Source: Fragilaria crotonensis (taxonomy: Eukaryota > Bacillariophyta > Fragilariophyceae > Fragilariales > Fragilariaceae). From it: DNA of 64,000 nt. The position numbers were made by a program, and so were the translations under genes. Every line of letters starts with the position of its first letter. Positions within the stretch are counted from its first letter, which is position 1. Below, one piece after another: positions 54,934 through 64,000 of this stretch. Where the stretch lies: positions 62,001 to 126,000 of the forward strand of contig JAKSYS010000074.1 in assembly GCA_022925895.1 (NCBI GenBank), written 5' to 3'. Below the pieces are notes generated by a model. The model ran no database searches and had not been told where the DNA came from. It saw only the letters and a list, made by a program, of their open reading frames with translations.

Positions 54934-57291
54934 TATATATAACCTAATTATTAGGTTAACACCTTCCCCGGTCTTTCGACAAGACCAGCGTGTGTACCCC
55001 GTCATGGCCTACCCGTATTACAGGGAGGCGGTGACTTATCTATCCCTAACCCTAATCGTCATATGTATAACCCCCCCCCTGGTCGCGTTTCCGTGTCTGT
55101 GGCTGTTTCAATCGTGGTTCTAGATCGGAAGAAATTTGTCATGAGTGTTTGTCGTGTCCCGTCGGTGGATGCTCGAGTGATAGCTCTTCTCATGTACAGT
55201 AACCACCGTCGTCGTGATGATGGAGATTTCTTTTGAATCGCCTCTAAGGGCTGTTCGCAGTAGTGCCGATCCCCTGCTCTCAGCCTGTCAGACTTCCTGT
55301 ACAAGTCTGCTATCTCGATCATCTCGAATCCCTGATCATACGAAGGTCCAAATCCTGGGAATGGTGTAACATTTTATTTCTGCTCCTCCAAACCGTCTGA
55401 TGATAAGAATGTATGGCCAGTAGAATGGTGTGCATCCGTTGGTAACCTCGGCCTTGGATGGGAATATCTGAATCAAAGAGATCGTTCGGCCATGTGTCCA
55501 TGCGACACTTAGATATCCTTTCATAGCATTTCCCACCCAATGTCCTGTTGATCTTGGAGAGCCTCTCTTATTGAATCGCTGAACTTTGCTGGGTACTCCC
55601 CTGGCTGTATCGCATATGGTGCCGAGTCGTCACGATAATCTATCCATTCGCACAGCTTGTCTTTTATTATGTTGAATACCGGATGAGGTCCTGACGATGA
55701 TAGTGTAGTTCGAAGCTGGCGCAAGGCTGACGTGTGATCGGTGTTCGAGCGACAACGAAGTACATGAATAGTCGTCTCGTCAGTCACCTTGCAGCAGGGA
55801 CATAAACTGAGTTTGGAATCTCGCACTTTGGCGTTTCGACTTCGCACTTTGCCGGTGTTCCACTGATCGAAAATGAACTTCGTTTGCGCCACTTGTGCTG
55901 ATGCCGATAATCTTCGATGAAACCGTCCGAAGATGTCCACGTCGATACTGTCCCAGGTGTTGTTTGTCCACTTGTTTTTCGACTGTACATACGAGCGTAG
56001 ATGATATCCGTTAATATGGAACCTCAAACATGATTCGATCTGAGATACTAGCCGAACCCCGTTGACAGATAATGTGATCCTGGCTTCAGGCGTGTGCTCT
56101 GTCTTCTCAACTGATTGTCGTTTTTTGGAGCGTTCTCGGTACCATGTCGCAAGATGATCCACATGAGAGTTCCGAATCCCATCTTTGTTGGAGGTACACA
56201 CCGTTTGATGACCTTTAACCCAGACTCGTGAAATTTTCCGTCTGATAAATTTAGTCTCCTTTTGAATGATACCCATGTAGTCCGGATTGGATGGTTGGCA
56301 TGCCTTGATTGGTCGATGGAGTGTAGAATTGGCGACGTTGGTGATCGCAGATTTGCTATCCGTAATCCAACGGAATTGACATTTGTGACGTTTGCCCCAT
56401 GAACGTTGAAGTATCGATATCAAGATAAGTGCTGCCGCGTAGCCTCCGAGTTCGCAACGAGTGGAATTGGCAGTGTCGAATGGGCCATCGACTGGACCGG
56501 CACCTTCGCAGAGTATTTTGTTCTGAGGAGTTGTGAGGCTCCATCCGAATGTCCCGTGTCGACCTTTCAGTCCGCCGTCCGATGCGATAGTCAGCGTCTG
56601 TTTGCGTTGGCATTCACTCCAAAGTTGATCATCACTTGCTGCAAAATGAATGTGGGTCATCATCCGTTTCTGATTCCGCGGCAAACCTTTGAGCCGCAGT
56701 GCCACCGTACCCGCATGGTTTGTGGAAGGTCGAGCAGGAGCGAGCGGTTCGTTTACCTGCGTGTGGCCTATTGATTCTCGCGCCATTTCCTGTCATACCG
56801 CAGAAATTGCGACGATATGTACCGTCGCCAAAGTCGTTTCTGGGAGGAACTCGGAGGTAGTTGGCGGGGCCAAGCATCCTTCGGAACGAAATCGTCGGGC
56901 CGTTCACCTTGCAGAGCCCATCGTGCTATGTTGGTTGGTATGTCGCTATCCGTCATCTCAGCTATCGTCGTGATCTGTAGATAGATCCTCGTGAGATTGA
57001 TGTCCTTCTGTTGGTTGGCGCTATATCCTTGGAGCCGTGCAACATCCATCACATACTGATCAGTGGGACTCTTGAGTGGAAGGGATAACGTATCGGTGAG
57101 TGTAATCTTAATGTTGTGGTTTGACATGAATTGTCGCATCGAGAGGATCCATGTTGGTGTTAGATACGGAAGGAAGAGACCGGGTTCCTCGAGAAGGGGT
57201 ATAGGAAGGCCTGACTCGAGTTGTGAAGCCTGAAGTTGCAGAAGAAAAAGTTTTCCGACCTCCGTGTTACCGTAGACTTCATGTCTGAAGT
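54934..57291 (-). mobile_element. 5'-truncated LINE copy inserted in the kinase pseudogene
   Basis: 2,358 bp bounded by the 10-bp target duplication AGCCGCACGT (54924-54933 and 57292-57301). It corresponds to the last quarter of the full-length LINE (RT thumb to 3' end), with amino acid similarity but clear divergence, so it is a different subfamily. Truncation at the 5' end is typical of incomplete target-primed reverse transcription. The 3' UTR keeps both hairpins of the full-length copy. Confidence 0.92.
55059..57291 (-). pseudogene. LINE ORF2 C-terminal part with a complete RNase H domain
   Basis: 57291-56768 gives the RT thumb/connection in two frames (KLFLLQLQASQLESG, LTPTWILSMRQFMSNHN, RLWRRYISSQFLRYD). 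56786-55521 is open for 421 codons: RNase H with TIASDGGLKGRHGTFGW (Asp), RCELGGYAAALILI (Glu), WITDSKSAITN (Asp), KGHQTVCTSNKDG and NSHVDHLATW (His, Asp). Then come EARITLSVNGVRLVSQIES and the finger CPCCKVTDETTIHVLRC. The last part (55540-55059) is shifted. This copy preserves the RNase H that is damaged in the full-length LINE, which makes the domain assignment firm. Confidence 0.88.
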
Positions 57292-57301
57292 AGCCGCACG
57301 T

Positions 57302-57420
57302 GTTGTTTACGACCCAAAGGACAACGTCTCTACCAAATATATAATCGCGAGACTAAAGGAGAAGCTTCAAGGATACGAGGAAGTTACCTTAAGCGAACAC
57401 CTAAGTGTTTGATTGTAGTG
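57302..57420 (+). pseudogene. ATM/Tel1-like kinase pseudogene, FATC-proximal end
   Basis: Directly after the target duplication, VYDPKDNVSTKYIIARLKEK and LQGYEEVTLSEHLSV read in one frame to a TGA. The KLQGYEE element followed by a short spacer and SV is the lead-in to the C-terminal FATC domain of ATM-type kinases. The FATC itself has eroded. It is co-oriented with 52730-54923, so the LINE split one gene copy. Confidence 0.65.
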
Positions 57421-58083
57421 CGGTGCAGTTGTGAATTGTGATCCGATGTGCTGAATACTGAGTATACAGAATATACATACAAGTATCGGGTAATTCTACT
57501 GAGGATTGAAATTGGAACTAATGGTAGCATCATTACTACCCTATTCACATGTAGTGTTATGTAACGGTGTGGGCAGAATGGCGATGATGAGTGGGATGTG
57601 TGTACATGTTGGGATTTAGGTTACGTTCAATTGAAAAAATGAGCGTTTGAGTGGTACGACTATTTATAGTATAAATACACATACACTAATGGCATGGAGG
57701 CATTGACCAGAATAGTACTCACTTTCGGAGTAATCGAGGACCAGGTAAAACACACATGATAACAAGTGACGAAAACATCACATCGAATGATTAAGGCATG
57801 GGTTACGCGAGCGTATCCAGATACATGAAAATGTTTAAACAAATAAGTAACTAATCCGCTGTCCCCCCGCACTTCACTGATTGCTGATTGGCACACTGTA
57901 CTCCCATCACCCATCACGGTACCCACTTCATTCCGATCTGTAAAAACACGACCTGTAGATCGAAGGGCATCGGCAAGCAATCACACTCTCCGCACTGTTG
58001 ACTGCTGAGCCATGCTACCTTCTGTACCTCCCCGTCATTATCATTCATACGTCAGCCACATGACCAAAAGTCATCAAGCCACA
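57421..58083. other. intergenic, no recognised gene
   Basis: About 660 bp. A 107-codon minus-strand frame (57980-57660) has no family resemblance and lacks coding character. Confidence 0.4.
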
Positions 58084-59096
58084 TTAATCACAACAACCAG
58101 CTCTGCATACGATTTCACCGGCGTCAATTGCAGGAGTCACATGTGAGCAGAGGACAGACGGAATTGTCCCCGTCAAGTTATTTCGGAACAACCATAACGT
58201 ATCCAGCAGAGACAAGCGTCCTAACTCAGTGGGAACCTTGGAAGGCAAGCTGTTGGTTTGCAAATACAACCGAGTCATTTGTGTCAAGAGCCCCATCTGA
58301 GTTGGAATACTTGATGACAAATTGTTGCGGGCGGCGGAAAACAAGTTGAGCAGTGTCAAGCGCCCAATTTCGCTTGGAATCCTGGATGACAAGGACCTGT
58401 CAGAGAAATCCAAATATGTCAGCTTCGTCTAGTCGTTGTGTCGCCTGAATTTAGGAGCGCGTCAAACTTGGTTCTCGATTGACAAACAGACAATGATGGA
58501 ATTGTTAGAAAATTGCAAGCAATTTGTATTGCGGAGAATGTGGGTGCTCTCGTGGGCGCTCTCGTGGGCGCTCTCGTGGGCGCTCTCGTGGGCGCTCTCG
58601 TGGGCGCTCTCGTGGGCGCTCTCGTGGGCGCTCTCGTGGGCGCTCTCGTGGGCGCTCTCGTGGGCGCTCTCGTGGGCGCTCTCGTGGGTGCTGTCGTGGG
58701 GTTGGCGGTGGGTGCTGTCGTGGGGTTGGCGGTGGGCGCTGTCGTGGGTGCTGTCGTGGGGTTGGCGGTGGGTGCTGTCGTGGGTGCTGTCGTGGGGTTG
58801 TCAGTGGGTGCTGCGGAAGGGTTGGCAGTGGGGTTGTCAGTGGGTGCTGCGGTCGGGTTGTCAGTGGGTGCTGTCGTCGGGTTGGCAGTGGGTGCTGCGG
58901 TAGGGTTGTCAGTGGGTGCTGCGGTAGGGTTGTCAGTGGATGCTGCGGTAGGGTTTGCAGTGGGTCGTACGGTAGGGTCGGAAGTTGGTGCTGCGGTACG
59001 GTTGATCGGGCCCACAGCTTTGATCTGCATCCCTTTTTGTGCATCACATACCACGGCAAGCGATGCAAGGGATAGATAAATGTTGATCATGGTCAT
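58084..59096 (-). pseudogene. secreted T-A-P-T-repeat LRR protein with a frame-breaking deletion
   Basis: ATG at 59096 (or 59090) opens a signal peptide, MTMINIYLSLASLAVVCDAQ. A spacer is followed by a long Pro/Thr repeat, first TDNPTAAPTDNPT/TANPTTAPT units, then about a dozen perfect TRAP units, then an LRR N-cap (IQIACNFLTIPSLSVCQSR). After GDTTT the frame ends in RRS-stop (58419). LRRs resume one frame over (LTYLDFSDRSLSSRIPSEIG) through about four 24-residue repeats to a Cys-rich end, CRAGCCD (58084). Compared with the gene at 31598, about 34 bases (the GSTIPTEIGLM region) are missing at the break. It is a signal-peptide-bearing cousin of the membrane LRR pair. The break probably inactivates it. 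Confidence 0.78.
58548..58692. repeat. 12-bp minisatellite (GTGGGCGCTCTC)n
   Basis: About twelve consecutive copies, nearly all perfect, encode APTR on the minus strand. It is flanked by related but more divergent units to about 58970. Near-perfect copies indicate recent expansion or homogenisation. Confidence 0.92.
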
Positions 59097-61059
59097 GCTG
59101 TAGAAATCAATGATCCTACCAAGGAACGATGGCAACAAAATTCATCATTTGAGGCTTGTGTGAACTTCAAACTCGTTGCCGTGACTTGCGGCGAGTTCTG
59201 CGGTGTTCGCAAGATTGACTTTGCAGTGGTTGTATAAATGTGACACTTGTGTCCTTTTCTTGACGTATTTAGTATCGAATTGGTGAAATGTAAACGTGCC
59301 TGCTACCGTAATAAAGAAAGCACGAAACGAGAGTTCAATAGTGTTGCCTTAATAAGAAATTCGCTAAATATAGGCTTTTCCTCCTTGAGACAATGCTTCG
59401 AGTATGTAGGACAATTCTAGTACTGGTGATGGGACATATCCGTAAGTGACATAAAAGTCGGAAGAGCGTCGGCGAGCTTTTCTATTTCACAACAGTTGTA
59501 TACGAAGTTGTTCGCTGCGCCACTTCGAAACCAGTCTGTTGTTCTCTCTTGTTTCCGTTCGGGTTGCCCAGAGTATCTCTCCGTCATGATCGACGGTGTA
59601 GGTAGTCAGCATTAGTGGTAACGTACGACTGTAGGGGCGAGGTAGACTGATGTTTGGGTTGGTCGAGGGGATTCCCTCGACGGTAAATTCAGCTCCAACT
59701 CCCCGGATGTTGGGTGGTCCAGGGGTGGGCTTGGGGAAAATTAAACGATTAGTAAGCTATTGACTTAGTTGCTGGGATGGAAGTTTGCTTGGCACAGTCG
59801 GTTCACTTTGGTGGATCGATGTGGGCAAAATCTCCCACTCCAGCGGCTTGGATCGGCGAGTTCACGTTGCAGCTAGTTTTCGCGTTCAACGGTGAATCGT
59901 GGATGTCACCGTATCCATTACGTATGTATGCATACAACATGCCGATACGACATGCCGATATGAACTGCCGATCCGGGGCAACGATAGTACAGGTAGTCGT
60001 GCCCGTAGTGCTGCCCGTACAGTACTTTCGTGCCCCGTTGTAGTAGTGGCGCTGGAGGCACAGTACTGTGCTCCCACCCCAGACCATGTAAATTAGGACA
60101 TAAAACCTGATGCGCTAGCAGTGCAACAAATTATGCATCCTACTTCTCTTTAAACTTACTTAGTTCTGCTTGTATGTCCACATTGCACAGACTACCTGAT
60201 ACACTAGCCCGAATTATGCATACTATCTCTATCTCCATAACGGTCAGTTCAATATGGATGTGACAATCTGGCTTGTCGTAATCATGTCGTTCCAGGACTG
60301 AGGTTGCCGAAAGAGCACCGGTATCAGTAGTAGCAGAGACAAGTAGTCGGTTTTTGAAATCTTGACAATGGCTGCGATAGTACCAGGTGCTTTAAGGCAC
60401 GCGTCCATTCTTTGCAACGTACAGTATTTGTTGACGTTGTGCGCCAACTACGACACCACGACTATGCTGGTTTGCGTGTTCTCCAGTATGTCTTAAGATA
60501 TAAGAGATTGGAAGCATAACGACGAAGTCATTCCTCGTCGAAACGACATGATTAGCAACTCCCAAGTTAGAACCCAACATGTGAAGGTTGAACAAGGACA
60601 ATGAAGCACCATAGTGACAAAATCAAAAACCTGCTCTCGCAATTGCCGCATCATCTCTGTCATTCTCTAGTCCAATTGCGATAGGTGATTGGAGAAGTTG
60701 CATTGAAAGGACAGGGATGACGAAATTGTGCCGGACAATGCATTCTTGGTGGACAAGGACACTTTTTTTCAAGGTTCGAGGTCGTATCCACGCTCGCATT
60801 TTCTACCTGGCATCTGGAGTACTCGGTTGAGGTTGTGGTCATATCTTTGCTGAAATCTATTTCCTGACTGTACGACAATGAAAGCACTGTCATTAAAATT
60901 TATAGGAGATACAATGACTGTGCCCAGGAAAGCGAAAATGCGTTCGTCAAGAACGCGCTCGCCCTAGGGGCTTGAACGATTTGTCCTTTGCAGGGGACAA
61001 CGTGAGAAAGACTGTTATTCCTGACCTGTGATTTTACTACCTATCGGTACTATCTAACC
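59097..61059. other. intergenic region, no confident gene
   Basis: Nearly 2 kb. The minus strand at 59765-59507 is open for about 85 codons without an early Met (PKPTPGPPNIRGVGAEFTVE ... ISLPRPYSRTLPLML), preceded by a TAG that could be a splice acceptor. It may be a 3' exon. Elsewhere only short frames, for example 60893-60660 minus (Cys/Pro-rich), with no recognisable family. Confidence 0.3.
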
Positions 61060-61342
61060 TGTGATAGACGAATAGGATGTAAAGGGCTTTAGTATTTTGT
61101 AAATTGGTGTTAGCCAATATTGTGAGCATTGATCGTAGATTATTATTTGATCCAGAATGTGGGGACATTAGTACCTTGACATAATGGTGACATGATTGCA
61201 AGTACAATTCCTACCACAATTGATACTGTACCTATGACCGAGTATTGTATCATAAGGTCATAATACGGTAAGTCGATTTGGGTAGCGTTGTCATACTGTG
61301 CTTAGCCGTACTGCTGTCCGGCTGTACCGTCGTATCATCACA
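61060..61342 (-). repeat. probable 3' LTR of copia element 3
   Basis: Starts TGTGATGATACG next to the purine-rich GTGAGGGAG, just past the RNase H stop. Contains several GTAC-like palindromes. The far boundary is uncertain. Confidence 0.45.
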
Positions 61343-61381
61343 CTCCCTCACGCGTCCAAATTGAGCTCTGCGTTCAGCGCA

Positions 61382-64000
61382 TCACCATCCCATGACAGTG
61401 CGTCTGTGCTTTGCCAATTGGATCTCGTTGAGAGCCTTTGTCAGATAGTCGGCTGGCTGTTCTTCCGTTGCGATCGCATGGATACTTATCTCCTGCCGTT
61501 CCACGTAGTCTCTGAAGTGATGCAATCGTATGTTGAGGTGTTTCGTTCTTGGACGATATTTATGTACCTTCGCCATTCGCCACTGTTGTCCTCGAAGACG
61601 CGGCAGTGAACTAGTGAACTTGGCCTGCGCGGTGGCGATGGGATACCCTCTTGACTTCATCTCCTTCAGAAGTTCCATGATTGGTATGGCGTCCCTGAGC
61701 GCGTAGCTGAGTCCAGTGTACTCGCTCTCTGTGGTGGACAGTGCGATTTCGGTTTGCAACTGGGATTTCCAGAGCAAGGGACATCCCGCATAGTTTATAA
61801 TATACCCGTGTCGGGAACGGGCAGTGTCTCGATCGGTCGCTGCTTCAACTGGATCCCAGTCACCACAGAAACTCGCATCCACGAACACTTCAAGATCCTT
61901 TCCACTTATCGGATTCAATATTGTCCCTTGGTGTCGAGTCCCTTTCAGATATCTGCCGAGCCACCTAATGGCGTCTCCATGTTCGCGTTTAGGATCTGAG
62001 ACGAAGCGTGCGCACTGATGCACAGCAAACGATATGTCACTCCTTGTCGCCTTTTCCAAGTAGTTGAGTTTACCCACTACGGAACGGTAATTGAATGAGT
62101 TGTCGAATGCCGATGAGCCGCTGTGCCTTGTGAGCAACTTTGAAGAGGCGCTGGGGTTGTCCTTGGTTTTACCGAGTCGTCATTCATGCGAAGGTCATCA
62201 AGGATTTGTCCGATCAAGTGAGGTTGAGTCAGATGTATCGTTCCATCATCCTTGCGCTCGATGTTGACGCCTAGGAAGTCAGCCAGGTCACCCTCTACTG
62301 TTATTGCCAGTCGAGCCTTGTTCTTCAAGTCTTCAATCACCCTGTCGATCTCATCTTTGTCTGGTCCGGCCAGAAGACTGTCATCCGTGTAAAGAACATA
62401 CAGTGTCTTTCCTCGGTAGAAGACACATTCGTCAACCTTGGACTGTTTGAATCCCAGGTCGTTGATCAGCTTATCGACGAGGAATTTGTTCCATACACGC
62501 CCAGCCTGCTTCTGCCCGTATATGTTCCGATGAATCATGAGAACATAGGCTCTTGGATCACCCATCTTCGAGCTCTACCTCGGATGGTATTTTCATGTAG
62601 AGTGTTCTTTCTACTGGCGCCTGTGCGAACGCTTGGACGAAGTCAATTTGTTTCGTGTGCCATCCGTGCACCGCAGTGAGCGTCAGTAACATGCGGACGG
62701 AGTTCCAGGAGGCTACTGGTGAATATGTTTCATTATAGTGCACTCCGTGGCGCATGCGTGATCCGTCGATGTTAAGTCTGGCCTTGTACTTCTTGACTGC
62801 ACCGGTCTTCGCGTCGCGTTTACGTTTCAGTTGCCATACTGCCGGAAGTATGATCTCACCTTGCGGTACCTCCGACTTTGGTATTACGGTAAAGTTGCCG
62901 TTTTCGAACTGATCTCCCAGTTCTTTCTCCATTCCCTCTAGGAATTTCGCCCAATCCTTTTCTTTCATTGCTTCGTGGAAGTAAAGGGTATCGGGGTCCG
63001 ACACCGCTTTGTATGCGAGGAGCGGGTCATCGTGATCGCGATCGTCATCGGGGAACATTGCTGCGAAGCAGAACAGTTCGCCCTCAACATCATCGGCGGT
63101 TAATGGGGATAGCTCCGCCATCATGGCCTCGATCGTTAATCGTCGAATCGGCTTCGTCTTTCGACCGGACCGTGTTACTGTTACAGTGTTACGGTCCACA
63201 ACTTCGCTGTGGCTTCCACTGCCAGTTTTCGAAGTTCGAGACACTCGGTTGTTCTCGTTTGCTGCAGCTTGTTCACTCTGTTGTTGTGACTCCGGAGTAC
63301 CTGCCTGATTCGTCGATGCCTTTTCCTGCCTTTTCCTTTTCCTGTTTCCGGAGGTGTTGACTCCCTCAGAGCTCCACGTCCGTTCGATTGTGGTTTGTTC
63401 CTCTGGGCCTTTGTTTCTGTCCGTCAGAGTCTCCCTCTGAGCGACAAATCCTGCCCTATTCTGCCATTTGGATTTCACCGTGATGTCTTTGACGGTTTCG
63501 AATGCTGCGTCAAATGCGACATGGAATTGTGGACTTACGAGCGCCGTTTCTATCCAGTACAAGCGCTACGTTCCTTCCGTGGTGAGGTGACGTGCCGATG
63601 TATATTCCCACCTTCGATCTGCTTTTCCATTTGTGAAACGGTTGCTGACCCTGAAGGCTGTTGTCCAGCACATATGCTGGACATCCAAACGGTTTCCAAT
63701 GTTTTGGATTTGATACCACTTTTGTCTTCGTGAATATCTCCGTCGGCGATCGTCGTTCCTTATCCTGGAGGCATGGTGTGTTGTTTATTGCTTCGTTCGC
63801 GACTCGTACTGCGTACGGCCATAGGTTTGCCGTCACACCATCTGGCCACCGTGAGCTTGCATGGATCAGCATCGAGCGAGCCATTTCCTGAAGCTCTCTG
63901 ATGCGTCTCGGCAATGCCGTTTTGATGATGTGCGTTCACACCCGCAAAGGTGAGTCCCTGGCCGTCCTTCGCAGGTGTCAGTCCAAAGTCGTGCTTTGAA
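61382..64000 (-). pseudogene. pol of copia element 3 (integrase end, RT, RNase H), at least three frameshifts
   Basis: Integrase end: GVNAHHQNGIAE near 63940, then one base off, RRIRELQEMARSMLIHASSR (63914 on), PTEIFTK, KHWKPFGCPAYVLD. RT: KDWAKFLEGMEKELGDQFEN, KARLNIDGSRMRHGVHYNET, YSPVASWNSVRMLL, IDFVQAFAQAP (to 62558), then NIYGQKQAGRVWNKFL and catalytic VLYTDDSLLAG (62565-62077). RNase H: VFVDASFCGDW, TESEYTGLSYALRDAI, TKHLNIRLHHFRDYV, QPADYLTKAL (62137-61382). These motifs differ from elements 1 and 2 (YTDD versus YVDD; no chromodomain-like block seen), so this is a separate copia lineage. Frames shift near 63910, 62560 and 62100. Confidence 0.85.

Larger units (their letters stand above)
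61060..64000 (-). mobile_element. Ty1/copia-type retrotransposon 3, different lineage, 5' part beyond window
   Basis: Minus-strand order from the window edge: integrase C-terminal part, RT, RNase H, then a purine tract (GTGAGGGAG) and a putative 3' LTR starting TGTGATGATACG at 61342. The inner LTR limit is confident. The outer limit is a guess: CTATCACA ending at 61060 would close a 283-bp LTR, while 61027 is an alternative. The 5' LTR is outside the window, so identity and target duplication cannot be checked. Confidence 0.75.

Noticed and set aside
57660-57980. 107-codon minus-strand ORF
   Set aside because: No family resemblance, no neighbour context, and composition like intergenic DNA.
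58548-58692. CRISPR-like array
   Set aside because: Direct 12-bp repeats with no unique spacers; a coding minisatellite.
58436-59079. Plus-strand ORFs of Val-Gly-Ala and Gly-Arg-Ser-Arg repeats
   Set aside because: Mirror frames of the 12-bp minisatellite. Only the minus frame has a signal peptide and continues into LRR sequence.

Overview
This is eukaryotic nuclear DNA. A pennate diatom, or a close stramenopile relative, is the best guess. The evidence is two families of Ty1/copia elements of the diatom (CoDi-like) type, secreted proteins with diatom-style T-x-A-P-T repeats, kinase-less single-pass LRR proteins, and GTAC-rich intergenic DNA. There are no operons, and no tRNA, rRNA or CRISPR array was seen. 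Most of the window is transposon-derived and several insertions are nested. Many older genes survive only as frameshifted relics.

Layout: (1) 1-4209 is the conventional gene part. A hybrid cluster protein gene (minus strand, cut by the window start) and a diflavin reductase (plus strand) diverge from one promoter region of about 520 bp, and both look mitochondrial. (2) 4670-5395 is a decayed Gly/Lys/Asp-repeat gene abutting a TA-flanked inverted-repeat transposon (5396-6877). (3) 7852-21235 is a tyrosine-recombinase retrotransposon (DIRS order, PAT/Ngaro-like split direct repeats). Its gag is interrupted by a complete copia element at 12640-19104. (4) 21250-24165 holds tandem repeats, a secreted-protein relic and a coiled-coil relic. 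(5) 24424-31151 is a second complete copia element with matching LTRs and only one frameshift. (6) 31598-36213 is a tail-to-tail pair of single-pass LRR proteins. (7) 36256-41542 holds GTAC-rich DNA, a phosphomannomutase pseudogene, an intact two-repeat orphan protein and an ankyrin relic. (8) 41543-50597 is a full-length 9 kb LINE inside the ankyrin relic, with a 13-bp target duplication. (9) 51063-51943 is a foldback element. (10) 52730-57420 is an ATM/Tel1-like PI3K-related kinase pseudogene split by a 5'-truncated LINE (54934-57291, 10-bp target duplication). (11) 58084-59096 is a secreted T-A-P-T/LRR relic with a 12-bp minisatellite. (12) 61060-64000 is a third, different copia lineage running off the window end.

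How the genes may work together: the only clear functional pairing is hybrid cluster protein plus flavin reductase. In bacteria, hybrid cluster proteins need a dedicated electron-donor reductase, so this divergent pair could be a mitochondrial NO/hydroxylamine-reducing system. That pairing is an inference from gene order and predicted targeting. The rest of the window mainly records insertion history, with junctions clear enough to order most events.
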